Assembly (NCBI GenBank): GCA_002407675.1
Contig: DHNW01000024.1
Span: 156,162 to 220,161 of the forward strand
DNA: 64,000 bases
Reading direction: 5' to 3'
DNA from: Ruminococcaceae bacterium UBA5406
GTDB taxonomy: Bacteria > Bacillota > Clostridia > Oscillospirales > Acutalibacteraceae
The notes below the pieces were generated by a model. The model was not told the origin of the DNA. It ran no database searches and saw only the letters and a program-made list of their open reading frames with translations. Positions 35,050 through 43,579 of the stretch are shown here, in pieces; position 1 is the first letter of the stretch; each line of letters opens with the position of its first letter. Made by a program: the position numbers and the translations under genes.

Positions 35050-36050
35050 ATGATCGACTTCTTTCAGATATCCATGATCTTAATTTTTGCTTTTATTTTT
35101 ATTACCGGTTTTCATGACGAAGGCAACCTAATTGCAACAATTGTTGCTTCGCGTTCCCTGAATGTTTTCCTGGTTTTTATCCTTGCTTTCTTCTCACAGT
35201 TTTTGGGGACTTTGTTTCTTGGAACCAAAGTCGCGGAAAGCATGGTCTCCGGCATTCTGAATCTTGGCTGTGTGCAAAAAAGCCCGGGCGGGGTATCCGC
35301 CATGATATGCGCCTCCGTTTTGGGTGCAACGGTTTGGAACCTTCTTACGTGGGTCGGAAAAATTCCGTCCAGTTCTTCCCATGCCATTGTGGGCGGACTG
35401 CTGGGTCCTTTTGTCCTTCGGTACGGTTTTTCGGTTATCAATGCAGACGGGATTATTTTCAAGGTGCTCCTTCCCCTGTTTACATCGCCCATTATCGGCT
35501 ACGGTTTCGGGTACCTGATATTTAAGCTGAACCAGGCTTGTTTTTTGGGGAAAAGCATTCGGGTAAAAAACTGTTCCAGGCCGTTCAGATTGCAACGTGC
35601 ATTTTAATTAATGCTTTTCAGGGTTCCAATGACGCCCAGAAAGGAATGGGGATCGCCGCCCTGCTGCTGATGACGGCCATAGGCGGAAATTCTCTGCGTA
35701 TCCCCAAAAACATTGTGTTTCTTTCCGCTTTCTTCATTGCGTTTGGTCTTGTCATGGGCGGGATGAAAATGATTAAAAGCGTTGGAACCAGAATATTCAG
35801 TGTAAGGTCGCTGCATTCCGTCAGCGCGCAGATGGCGTCTATGCTGGTTGTTGCGGCGGCGTCTCTGTCCGGTTTCCCCGTCAGCGGCACCCAGATTGTG
35901 AATTCTTCCATCCTCGGAGTTGGGGCGGCCGACCGTCCCAATGCGGTTGGGTGGATTTATGCAAAAACCATGCTGGTTGCATGGTTTGTTACAATTCCGG
36001 CATCATTTTTGCTGTCTGCGGGATTTTATCTAGTCTTCCGCGGTTTATGA
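35050..36050 (+). pseudogene. PiT-family inorganic phosphate transporter with a -1 frameshift
   Basis: The first frame runs from ATG 35050 (after TAGGTGAG) to about 35570 and contains GFHDEGNLIATIVASRS. The rest is in the -1 frame to 36050 and contains FQGSNDAQKGMG and FPVSGTQIVNSSILG. Together they give about 333 residues, the normal length of a Pit permease, with both signature halves intact. A single-base deletion in the T6 run (35541-35546) or the A6 run (35565-35570) explains it; sequencing error or frameshifting are alternatives. An extended -10 (TGCTATAAT at 34999-35007) precedes it. The DUF47 partner follows. Confidence 0.85.
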
Positions 36051-36064
36051 AGGTGGTATTGAAA

Positions 36065-36679
36065 ATGAAATTAAAAAAAATAATAAAAGGGAATATTGAT
36101 TTTTTCCGTCTGCTTCAGGAGCAGTCGGAATATATTGTTCAGTCCGCAGAGGCTCTGGCCGCTTATACGCAAACTTTAAAGCCGGATTACGCACGAAAAG
36201 TTGAAGCCCTGGAAAAACAAGCCGATGCAAAGCGAGCGGAACTAATCCGGGAGCTGAATAAAACCTTTATTACGCCCTTTGACCGGGAAGATATTTTCAT
36301 GCTCTCGAAATGCCTTGACGATGTTTTGGATTACTTTAAAACGACAGTTCTGGAAATGGAGATCTACAAAATCGACTACGCGCCGGAGCTGGTTAAATTT
36401 ATGGACGTCCTGAAAACGGCCAGCGACGATATTAATCAGTCCGTCCGCAATATGCACCATAGCCCGGCCACAGCGATGCAGTATGCTGTCAAGGCAAAAA
36501 AGTGTGAAAACCAAGTGGAGTTTCTTTACCGAAGCTCCGTTGCGTCTCTTCTGGAAAATGACGACATAAAATACATCATTAAAATGCGCGAACTGTACCG
36601 ACATTTAAGCAACTGTGCAGACAGAATTGATCAGGCTGCCGATGCGATCTGCCATATTTTAATGAAGGAAATATCATAA
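36065..36679 (+). CDS. DUF47/PhoU-like phosphate transport accessory protein
   Basis: 204 residues, all-helical, starting at the ATG nine bases after AAGGTGG. It contains TPFDREDIFMLSKCLDDVLD, the DUF47 hallmark (E/D-x-x-x-D metal-binding helices as in PhoU). DUF47 proteins are encoded right after Pit permeases and are thought to regulate them. It looks intact although the permease in front is frameshifted. Confidence 0.88.
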   Translation: MKLKKIIKGNIDFFRLLQEQSEYIVQSAEALAAYTQTLKPDYARKVEALEKQADAKRAELIRELNKTFITPFDREDIFMLSKCLDDVLDYFKTTVLEMEIYKIDYAPELVKFMDVLKTASDDINQSVRNMHHSPATAMQYAVKAKKCENQVEFLYRSSVASLLENDDIKYIIKMRELYRHLSNCADRIDQAADAICHILMKEIS

Positions 36680-36968
36680 AAAATAAAATTTTAGGAAATA
36701 TTTTTAAATTTTTATAACTTTTTTGCTTTACTTTGCTTTACTATATTTTGAAAATCTGAAAATTAGTGATTTTTTTGAGGGCAATTTATGATATTGAAAA
36801 GTAAATAAATGTTTATAAATTTAATTTACTTTTAATATTTTTTTGATTTATACTGATTTTTTATTAGATATCTATGGAATATATTATTGTAATAGTGTAT
36901 TATAATAAAGCAGAATAAAGGTAAAAACTCTTTGGAATATATGAGTATGAAAGGGTGATAAAAGCACT
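36680..36968. other. Very AT-rich intergenic stretch
   Basis: 289 bp of A/T-rich sequence with several TATAAT-like words and no gene. Its composition is clearly lower in GC than the flanks, which fits acquired or decayed DNA. Confidence 0.5.
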
Positions 36969-37736
36969 ATGAAAATCAATCGTCTTGATCAAATTGATCA
37001 ATATATAACAGCAAATCAGACTGTTTCTTTGGATAAACTTTGTGAAGTTTTTGGCATATCTAAAAACACGGTTCGGCGTGATATTAACGACCTTGTCAAA
37101 AAAGGGAGCGTCAGAAAAGTCTACGGAGGGGTTACGGCAGAAAAACGGGCATTAGTGCCGTTTGAAGAACGGAATATCAAATACAGAAAGGAAAAGCAGA
37201 TCATCTGCCAGAAAGCTGCGGAATCGGTAAATGACGGGGATGTAATTTATATTGATTCAGGAACGACAACCGCAAATCTTGTGGACTTTTTAAAAGGAAA
37301 AAATATTACGATTCTCACACAGAGCCTGAACGTTGTGCTGAACGCCCTTCCTTACAGCGAACTGAAAATATTCCTGCTCGGCGGAAACCTTATCCGCGAC
37401 ACAAATTCCTTCAGTATCCTCAACATGAATATTCTGGAGCGGTACAACATTAACAAGGCCTTTATGGCCGCAGCAGGACTCTCCATTGAAAATGGAGTGA
37501 CAAATTCTTCTCCGCTGGAGTATGAAATTAAAAAGAGCATTGTCAAAAAGAGCGATAAATCCTATCTGCTGGCTGACCACAGCAAATTCGGGAACTCATC
37601 TCTCATGACGTTCTGCCGCCTGGAGGATATCTCTTGTATTGTTACGGATCGGGAACCGCCGAAAAAGTTCCTTTCCTTTTTCGAGAAACATTCCATTGAA
37701 CTGAAAATAGCCAATGCTGCCGTGCAGACAGTATAG
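36969..37736 (+). CDS. DeoR-family transcriptional regulator
   Basis: 255 residues. The HTH is at residues 1-58 (LDQIDQYITANQTVSLDKLC, SKNTVRRDINDLVKKGSV). The sugar-phosphate-binding domain has VIYIDSGTTTANLVDFL, KIFLLGGNLIRD and DHSKFGNSSL. DeoR proteins usually repress a sugar operon next to them. Here the sugar transporter downstream is in fragments, so the regulator has probably lost its local target. Confidence 0.88.
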   Translation: MKINRLDQIDQYITANQTVSLDKLCEVFGISKNTVRRDINDLVKKGSVRKVYGGVTAEKRALVPFEERNIKYRKEKQIICQKAAESVNDGDVIYIDSGTTTANLVDFLKGKNITILTQSLNVVLNALPYSELKIFLLGGNLIRDTNSFSILNMNILERYNINKAFMAAAGLSIENGVTNSSPLEYEIKKSIVKKSDKSYLLADHSKFGNSSLMTFCRLEDISCIVTDREPPKKFLSFFEKHSIELKIANAAVQTV

Positions 37737-37750
37737 AATAGACCGGATTT

Positions 37751-37921
37751 TTATTTTACCCATTTCCACGCAACGTATTTTTGAATCAACTGGCTGGCAG
37801 ACAAGCCATATTTTTCAGCAGTTTCAGCAATCATTCTCTTCAATATCAGGAATCCGGTCCCAAACGGATCCTGAATCTGTCTGATATATTTATCCAGCCG
37901 CTTTAAATTTGCCACCGTCAT
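37751..37921 (-). CDS. Small hypothetical protein (56 residues)
   Basis: Starts MTVANLKRLDKYIRQIQDPF and ends QKYVAWKWVK; basic and mostly helical. GGAGG lies nine bases before the ATG, and a promoter-like region with a perfect Spo0A box stands 34-65 bp upstream. Family not recognised; the size and basic character would suit a DNA- or kinase-binding regulator. It runs against the DeoR gene. Confidence 0.55.
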   Translation of the reverse strand: MTVANLKRLDKYIRQIQDPFGTGFLILKRMIAETAEKYGLSASQLIQKYVAWKWVK

Positions 37922-37954
37922 GACTATCGACCTCCTTAAAAATTCTGCATAGAT

Positions 37955-37986
37955 ATTATACTACACAATGCAACAATGTTCGACAA
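37955..37986 (-). promoter_or_regulatory. Promoter with Spo0A-box-like -35
   Basis: On the minus strand, TTGTCG (37986-37981) and TATAAT (37960-37955) are 20 bp apart. TGTCGAA (37985-37979) matches the 0A-box TGNCGAA exactly and overlaps the -35. Confidence 0.45.
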
Positions 37987-38014
37987 AAATAAATAAAAAT
38001 TTGTATCCTAAATA

Positions 38015-38050
38015 GGGTGCTTTCACGTTTTGACCGACGTGAAAGCGCCC
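38015..38050. repeat. IS200-type left-end hairpin
   Basis: A 14-bp stem (38015-38028 with 38037-38050; one G-T pair) around an eight-base loop, then TTTTG. IS200 elements carry such a hairpin near the left end, where it can act as a terminator against outside transcription. Confidence 0.7.
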
Positions 38051-38145
38051 TTTTGCAATCTGCTTTAGCAGGTTTCGCAAACGTCTTGCCGTTTGGGAAA
38101 CGAAAATCCGCGCGCTACGCGCGTGAGATTAAAAGCTTAAGCAAA

Positions 38146-38212
38146 GAGCATCACCTTTCTGATATAATGGCGAGTGTTCAAGCCGCCAACCAACAGAAGA
38201 AAGGTGATGCTC
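38146..38212 (+). promoter_or_regulatory. Ribosome-site-sequestering hairpin of tnpA
   Basis: GAGCATCACCTTTCT (38146-38160) is perfectly complementary to 38198-38212, which contains AAAGGTG, the tnpA ribosome site. The loop is 37 bases. In IS200 a 5' stem-loop that hides the ribosome site keeps transposase low; this is the same arrangement. Confidence 0.7.
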
Positions 38213-38213
38213 C

Positions 38214-38462
38214 ATGGCAAACAGTTTAGCACATACAAAATGGGTGTGCAAGTATCATATCGTATTTGCTCCGAAATATAGGAGAAAGATTATTTACAAT
38301 CAGCTGAGGGCTGATATTCAGAAAGATATAAGGGACTTATGCAAATGGAAAGGAATAGAGATAATAGAAGGTCATATGTCCGGGAAGCTGCCGAAAAATG
38401 TTTCAATTCATCAGTTTAAAATTTCATATAATCCCGCGGAGAACACCCCTCCACTTTTTTAA
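38214..38462 (+). pseudogene. Truncated IS200/IS605 transposase TnpA
   Basis: The first 53 codons match TnpA: MANSLAHTKWVCKYHIVFAP then KYRRKIIYNQLRADIQKDIR and IEIIEGHM. The family next has a HUH motif (DHVH) and, about 70 residues on, the catalytic Tyr; both are missing. From SGKLPKN on, the frame reads unrelated DNA. Not functional. Confidence 0.85.
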
Positions 38463-38530
38463 ACACCTTACTGAAATAAAATGCGTTCTCAAACCCCAGG
38501 TCATTGGCGACCTCATATATTTTCTTATCG
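38416..38530 (-). pseudogene. C-terminal fragment of an AraC-family regulator
   Basis: The minus strand reads KIYEVANDLGFENAFYFSKV then FKKVEGCSPRDYMKF and a stop, which is the second helix-turn-helix and natural end of an AraC protein. Everything before it is missing, joined instead to permease DNA. Confidence 0.75.
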
Positions 38531-38698
38531 ATATTGTTCTGATGATCACGAACGCTGGGCCGGGGACAAAAACACTGGTGCTGGTTTTTCATATTTACAA
38601 CCTGGCATTCAAAGAGTGGAATTTAGGGTATGCAAGCGCGGTTTCCATGCTATCACTCTCATCCAGTTTCACTACGAACACGTGAAAACAGCGGAGTA
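38524..38698 (+). pseudogene. Fragment of a sugar ABC permease (MalF/UgpA type)
   Basis: Reads FLIDIVLMITNAGPGTKTLV, then FHIYNLAFKEWNLGYASAVS in one frame, followed by a shift to LIQFHYE in another. These are the last loops of a MalF-type permease. About two thirds of the gene and the frame are lost. Confidence 0.75.
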
Positions 38699-38719
38699 AG
38701 CGAAAGGAGAAGGATATTT

Positions 38720-39094
38720 ATGGCAACGCATCGGCTTCGTCCCGGAAAAATTCTTATTTATTTCATCCTGATTCTGCTGGCGCTTATCATGCTGCTAGAA
38801 TACCAGATCTACTGGTCGATTATGCTGCCCCTCTCTAAACCGGCGCTTTCGACACTTACCATTTTCACTTTTGTAAACACATGGAACGATTTTCTCGGCC
38901 CGCTGATCTACCTGACAACAACAAACAAAAAGACTATCCAGATCGGCCTTAGAATGTTTATTTCCCAGTATTCCACCGAATACGGGCTGATTATGGCGGC
39001 GTCGGTCGTGGTGCTGATTCCGGTTCTGATTGTTTTTTTGAGTTTACAAAAATTCTTCGTGCAGGGAATCGCAACCAGCGGCCTGAAAGGGTAA
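38720..39094 (+). pseudogene. Internally deleted sugar ABC permease (MalG type)
   Basis: 124 codons open. It starts as a normal MalG-type N-terminus (LRPGKILIYFILILLALIML, after GGAGAAGG) and jumps to the C-terminal third (IYWSIMLPLSKPALSTLTIF, VNTWNDFLGPLIYL). About 150 residues, including the EAA-loop start, are missing. In frame, so it could be translated, but transport is unlikely. Confidence 0.8.
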
Positions 39095-39145
39095 ACGTCT
39101 GTTTTTCTGCACGCGCCGCAGTTCTATTTTTTTTTCGCGATACAG

Positions 39146-39196
39146 CAATTCCCCTGACGCAGGAAAATGCCTGCATCAGGGGAATTGTAACTTTTA
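39146..39196. terminator. Long hairpin closing the decayed region
   Basis: An 18-bp stem (39146-39163 with 39170-39187, one G-T pair) followed by TAACTTTT. A second short hairpin with nine Ts lies just before it (39107-39135). Confidence 0.7.
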
Positions 39197-39351
39197 TCCG
39201 AAATCGTATTGGGGTTATTCAACGCCAATATTTCTCAAAGCACAGTGAATCCGGGACACGTTGAGGCAGAGTGCGCACCCCTTCGTTTTTAACACCGCCG
39301 GCCGTTCAAGCATAAAATATGACAGACCATCATGTATTCGGAGGGATTCTA

Positions 39352-40419
39352 TTGGAAAGATACGCTATTCTGATGGCCGGCGGTTCCGGGCTGAGGCTGT
39401 GGCCGTTTTCCCGGAAGAAAAAGCCAAAGCAGTTCATCAGCGCAGACAGCGGCCCCTGCATGATGCTGGAAACGCTGGAACGGATCCGGCCGGTGGTTCC
39501 GCCGGACAACTGCTTTGTGGTAACCAGCCGGACCCTTGAAGAAATTACCCGGAGCACCCTGAAAGGCACTGTTCCGGAATCGAATATCATCCTTGAACCC
39601 ATGCCAAAAAATACGGCCGCCTGCATCGCATACGCCGTATTTACCCTAAAAAGCAAAGGGATCGACGGGGTCCTTTGTTTTTTCCCGGCAGACGGATATG
39701 TAAAAAATCGGACTGAATACTGCTCGGCGGTCAGCCGGGCCTATGCGGCAGCCGAACACACAGAAGGGCTTGTGGTGATCGGCCTCAAACCGAGCCGCCC
39801 GGCCACCGGGTACGGGTATCTCCGCATTGGCCCCGGACGCCCGGACGAGGCCCGCCCGGTACTCCGGTTTGTGGAAAAGCCGGATCGCAGCACAGCGGAA
39901 AAATTCCTGTCTTCAGGCGATTACCTGTGGAACAGCGGGATTGTGGCCGGCAGGCTTTCTTCCTTCAGCGCGCATATCCGGTCTTTTCTTCCCGAACATT
40001 CCCGTATTTTTTCGGAAGCCATGGAAAATCCGGACGGGCAGGCTGCCGGGCCGTCCATTCAGAAAGCATACTCGGAGATTCCGGATCTTTCGTTCGACAA
40101 GGGCGTTTTGGAAAAAAGCGGTGATATTGCTGCCGTTGAAGGGAACTTTGACTGGGACGATATCGGCAGCCTGGAGGGCCTTGCTGTTCCGCTGCGGCCC
40201 GATCCCGACGGAAACCGGGTAAAGGGCGCTTTCTTCGGCATGGATACAAAAGACTGTATTATTTACGGGAACCAGACTCTGGTCGCCGCGATAGGAATGG
40301 AAAACGTGGTCATTGCCCTGACGGACGACGCCATTCTCGTCTGCCCGCGCAGCCGGGCTCAGGACGTGAAAACACTGGTGGAAAGGCTCAAAAACAGCCA
40401 ATACAAGCAATTCTCGTAA
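39352..40419 (+). CDS. manC: Mannose-1-phosphate guanylyltransferase
   Basis: 355 residues from TTG 39352, six bases after CGGAGGG. The nucleotidyltransferase motif is AILMAGGSGLRLWPFSRKKK; FVEKPD and YLWNSGI follow. It makes GDP-mannose from mannose-1-phosphate and GTP. It lacks the phosphomannose isomerase domain of long ManC proteins. GDP-mannose feeds Gmd and Fcl at the other end of the cluster. Confidence 0.9.
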   Translation: MERYAILMAGGSGLRLWPFSRKKKPKQFISADSGPCMMLETLERIRPVVPPDNCFVVTSRTLEEITRSTLKGTVPESNIILEPMPKNTAACIAYAVFTLKSKGIDGVLCFFPADGYVKNRTEYCSAVSRAYAAAEHTEGLVVIGLKPSRPATGYGYLRIGPGRPDEARPVLRFVEKPDRSTAEKFLSSGDYLWNSGIVAGRLSSFSAHIRSFLPEHSRIFSEAMENPDGQAAGPSIQKAYSEIPDLSFDKGVLEKSGDIAAVEGNFDWDDIGSLEGLAVPLRPDPDGNRVKGAFFGMDTKDCIIYGNQTLVAAIGMENVVIALTDDAILVCPRSRAQDVKTLVERLKNSQYKQFS

Positions 40420-40449
40420 AATGGCAATTCGAAGGGGAGGCCCGTCTGT

Positions 40450-41415
40450 ATGGACAAGAAAAAAATGACCGAACTCTACCGCACGATGGTAAGAATCCGG
40501 ATGGTGGAAGAAAGGATCGCGGCGGAATACAAATACGACGAGATCAAAACGCCGATTCATCTTTCCATCGGACAGGAAGCCGTTGCGGCGGGGGTCTGCA
40601 CCCATCTGAAAAAAGACGACTATCTTTTCGGCACACACAGAAGCCATGCGCAGTACCTGGCAAAGGGTGGGGATTTAAAAAAGATGATCGCGGAACTATA
40701 CCTGCGCAGGACCGGATGCTCGCACGGGCGCGGCGGCTCCATGCACCTTGCCGCCCCGGAAGTTGGGATTCTGGGGACCTCGGCCATTGTGGGCGGCGAT
40801 ATTCCCCTAGGAACCGGGACCGCCCTGGCGTCAAGGCTGAAAAAAGACGGAAAAGTAACCGCGGTGTTCTTCGGCGACGGGGCTGCCGACGAGGGAACCT
40901 TCCACGAAAGCCTGGGATTCGCCGCGCTGAAAAACCTGCCCGTCCTTTATGTCTGCGAAAACAACCACTATGCCATTAATTCCAGAGAAAACCGAAGGCA
41001 CCGGAATCTGAATATTGCCCAGTGGGCACAGGGGTACGGTATTCCAAGCCGGAAAATCAACGGGAACGACGTGGTGGAAGTTTCAAAAAATGCAGAGAAA
41101 GCAATCGGCCTCTGCCGGAAAGGGGAAGGCCCCGTCTTTCTGGAATGCGGCACCTACCGCTGGAAAGGGCACATCGGCACGGTGGACGACGTTGGGGACG
41201 GCTTCCGCTCCCGGGAAGAATACGACTACTGGCTGTCAAAATGCCCGATCCGCTGGTACAGGGAATACCTGGAATCCATCGGTCTGTGGGACGATGCCAG
41301 CGAGAAAGCCCTCCGGGAGCAGATTTCAGCCGAAATCCAGGATGCGTTCTTGTTTGCGAAGGCTTCGCCGAAACCTTCGCCGGACGAACTCATGGATTAT
41401 GTTTATGCCAGTTAA
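40450..41415 (+). CDS. Thiamine-diphosphate E1 component, alpha subunit (PDH-E1-alpha-like)
   Basis: 321 residues. The ThDP motif begins GDGAADEGTFHESLGFAA near residue 142 and closes with ENNHYAIN; the front has HLSIGQEAVAAGV and GTHRSHAQYLAKGG. In dehydrogenase complexes this subunit decarboxylates a 2-keto acid. No E2, E3 or lipoyl gene is near, and the gene sits between sugar-nucleotide genes. A role in sugar modification, using the acyl carbanion from pyruvate, is therefore inferred. Confidence 0.88.
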   Translation: MDKKKMTELYRTMVRIRMVEERIAAEYKYDEIKTPIHLSIGQEAVAAGVCTHLKKDDYLFGTHRSHAQYLAKGGDLKKMIAELYLRRTGCSHGRGGSMHLAAPEVGILGTSAIVGGDIPLGTGTALASRLKKDGKVTAVFFGDGAADEGTFHESLGFAALKNLPVLYVCENNHYAINSRENRRHRNLNIAQWAQGYGIPSRKINGNDVVEVSKNAEKAIGLCRKGEGPVFLECGTYRWKGHIGTVDDVGDGFRSREEYDYWLSKCPIRWYREYLESIGLWDDASEKALREQISAEIQDAFLFAKASPKPSPDELMDYVYAS

Positions 41416-41437
41416 GGCACCAAGGGGGAATTGAATT

Positions 41438-42481
41438 ATGTCCCTTAAAACTGTTGAGGCCGTGAAAAATGATATTCCTGTGACGGATAATAAATCCGAG
41501 GAAGACAGGGTAATTTCATTCAAAGATGCGATTTTTGAAGCAACGGATCAAGCTATGGCAAGGGATCCCCGGGTGTTCGTCATGGGCGAGGGCGTGGACG
41601 ATCCGACCGGGGTGTTCGGAACCACAAAAGGGCTGCAGGACAAGTACGGCACGGAAAGAGTGTTTGACACGCCGATAGCAGAAAACTCCCTGACCGGCTT
41701 TGCCGCCGGCGCGGCAATGGCGGGCCTGCGACCGATTTTGATCCACAGCCGGATGGACTTTATGATCCTCTCGCTGGATCAGCTGGTCAACCACGCCTGT
41801 AAATGGAGCTACATGTTCCATGGGCAGGTAAAAGTCCCCCTTGTCGTCCGCACGATCAGCGCACGGGGATGGGGCGCGGGCGCACAGCATTCCCAATGCA
41901 TCCAGGGGATGCTGATGAGCGTGCCGGGGCTGAAGATTGCGGCGCCCGCGACGCCCTACGACGCGAAAGGGCTTTTGATTTCCAGCATTCTGGATGACAG
42001 CCCGGTCCTGTTCGTGGAACACCGGTGGCTCTACAAAACCACGGGCCGCGTTCCGGAATCCCTGTACTCTATCCCATTCGGGACGGGCGCCGTCCGGCGG
42101 CCCGGCAGCGACGTAACCATTGTGGCCGTATCCTATATGCAGAAGGAAGCGCTGAAAGCGGCCGAGGAGCTGGAAACCGAAGACCATATTTCCGCCGAAG
42201 TGATTGATCCCAGGACCCTGAAGCCCCTGGATGAAAAAATCATCTTCGGCTCGCTCGCCAAAACGGGCCGGCTGATTATCGCCGATACCGGTAACAGAAC
42301 CGGCGGGGCGGCTTCGGAAATAGCGGCGGTCGTCTCGGAAAAGGCGTTTTCCCTGCTGAAAAAACCGATTGTGCGGATCGGCTGCCCCGATGCTCCGACA
42401 CCGGCCAGCGAAATTCTGGAGAAAGCCTATTACCCGGATTCCGGTACAATCCGCCGGGAAGCGATCCGGCTGATGAAATGA
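41438..42481 (+). CDS. Thiamine-diphosphate E1 component, beta subunit (PDH-E1-beta-like)
   Basis: 347 residues after AAGGGGG. The ThDP-binding half reads RVFVMGEGVDDPTGVFGTTK and RVFDTPIAENSLTGFAAGAA; the C-terminal transketolase domain has EVIDPRTLKPLDEK. It begins with about 25 extra residues compared with ordinary E1-beta. It pairs with the alpha subunit 22 bp upstream to give an alpha2-beta2 enzyme. Homologous stand-alone pairs (AviB1/AviB2) build a two-carbon sugar branch in avilamycin biosynthesis. Confidence 0.88.
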   Translation: MSLKTVEAVKNDIPVTDNKSEEDRVISFKDAIFEATDQAMARDPRVFVMGEGVDDPTGVFGTTKGLQDKYGTERVFDTPIAENSLTGFAAGAAMAGLRPILIHSRMDFMILSLDQLVNHACKWSYMFHGQVKVPLVVRTISARGWGAGAQHSQCIQGMLMSVPGLKIAAPATPYDAKGLLISSILDDSPVLFVEHRWLYKTTGRVPESLYSIPFGTGAVRRPGSDVTIVAVSYMQKEALKAAEELETEDHISAEVIDPRTLKPLDEKIIFGSLAKTGRLIIADTGNRTGGAASEIAAVVSEKAFSLLKKPIVRIGCPDAPTPASEILEKAYYPDSGTIRREAIRLMK

Positions 42482-42493
42482 GGCGGCGAAACT

Positions 42494-43543
42494 ATGGATA
42501 AAATCATTGCCGAAGACTGTCTGCGGTATCTGCCGGAGATTGACCTGTCGCCCATGAAAGGGAAAACCGTGCTGGTCACCGGCGCAAACGGGATGATCGG
42601 AACCTACCTGATCTATTTCCTGCACCTGGCCAACGTGCGGCAGAACGCCGGCATCCGCATTGCCGCCGTGAGCAAACATCCCCCCTGCCGGAAACTTCGC
42701 GGCCTGTTCCCGGCAGGCGGAGAAAATTACCGGTTCCTCGCCGCGGATCTCGCCGGACCTAAAGAGACAGAGATCCCCTGGAAAACGGACTATATCATTC
42801 ACGCGGCAACTTACGCACAGCCGGAAATTTTTATGAAAAACTTCTCCGAAACAATCCGGCTCAATATTTTCACAACCGAAAGCCTGCTGAAAAAAGCCAA
42901 AACCGACGGCGCGAAATTTCTGTTCCTCAGTTCTTCGGAAGTTTACGGGAACCCGGATCCGGCGCACATCCCCACCCCCGAAGACTACCCGGGGCTCTGC
43001 TCCCCGCTGAGCCTGCGGTCGGTCTACGCCGAATCGAAACGGGCCGGCGAAACCCTCTGCTGCGCATACCGGAAACTGGAGGGCGTCGACGCGAAAATCG
43101 CAAGGATCTTCATGAGCTACGGCCCCGGTCTGACGATCCGGGACAAACGCGTGATGGGGCAGTTCCTGAAACAGGCGCTGCTGGAACGAAGAATTACCAT
43201 GCTGGACGACGGGAAAAAAGTCCGGACTTTCTGCTATATTGCAGACTGCGCCGGAATGCTGCTGAACGTGCTGATTTCGGGGAAAGACACGGTCTACAAC
43301 GTGGGAGGGACGGACCGGATCACGATACGGCAGCTCGCCGAAGAAATCTGCCGCCAGACGGGCAGCTCCCTGACCGCCGGTCACCCGCGCCTTCCTGCGG
43401 AAAAAGAAACGGCTGTTTCTCCGGAAACGGTCGAACCGGATCTGACGAAAATCCGTTCGGAATTCAGGCTGCCCCCGTTCCTGCCGCTGCGGGAAGGGCT
43501 TGCGCGCACAATTGAATGGAACCGGGCTCTGCTGGAAAAATAG
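42494..43543 (+). CDS. NAD-dependent nucleotide-sugar epimerase/dehydratase/decarboxylase
   Basis: 349 residues of the extended SDR family. The Rossmann motif is LVTGANGMIGTYLI near residue 27; catalytic SSSEVYG and YAESK lie near 143 and 180. The closest layout is UDP-glucuronate decarboxylase or 4,6-dehydratase (RIFMSYGPGL, RTFCYIADCAGMLL). Twelve bases after the E1-beta gene, so it likely acts on the same sugar. An intrinsic terminator follows. Confidence 0.82.
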   Translation: MDKIIAEDCLRYLPEIDLSPMKGKTVLVTGANGMIGTYLIYFLHLANVRQNAGIRIAAVSKHPPCRKLRGLFPAGGENYRFLAADLAGPKETEIPWKTDYIIHAATYAQPEIFMKNFSETIRLNIFTTESLLKKAKTDGAKFLFLSSSEVYGNPDPAHIPTPEDYPGLCSPLSLRSVYAESKRAGETLCCAYRKLEGVDAKIARIFMSYGPGLTIRDKRVMGQFLKQALLERRITMLDDGKKVRTFCYIADCAGMLLNVLISGKDTVYNVGGTDRITIRQLAEEICRQTGSSLTAGHPRLPAEKETAVSPETVEPDLTKIRSEFRLPPFLPLREGLARTIEWNRALLEK

Positions 43544-43579
43544 TGGGCATTCAAATGCTCTTCATTACACATACAACAA

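Larger units (their letters stand above)
38015..38462 (+). mobile_element. IS200/IS605-family insertion sequence remnant
   Basis: Keeps the left-side hairpins and the first third of tnpA. The right part of the element, including the rest of tnpA, is gone and replaced by fragments of unrelated genes. No tnpB is present. The exact left tip is uncertain. Confidence 0.75.

Noticed and set aside
38017..38229. 70-codon plus-strand ORF in the IS200 left end
   Set aside because: It runs through both hairpins and the tnpA ribosome site; the region is a structured non-coding end.
41516..43384. 622-codon open frame antisense to the E1-beta and SDR genes
   Set aside because: Spans two genes with clear motifs in the other direction; composition is atypical for protein.
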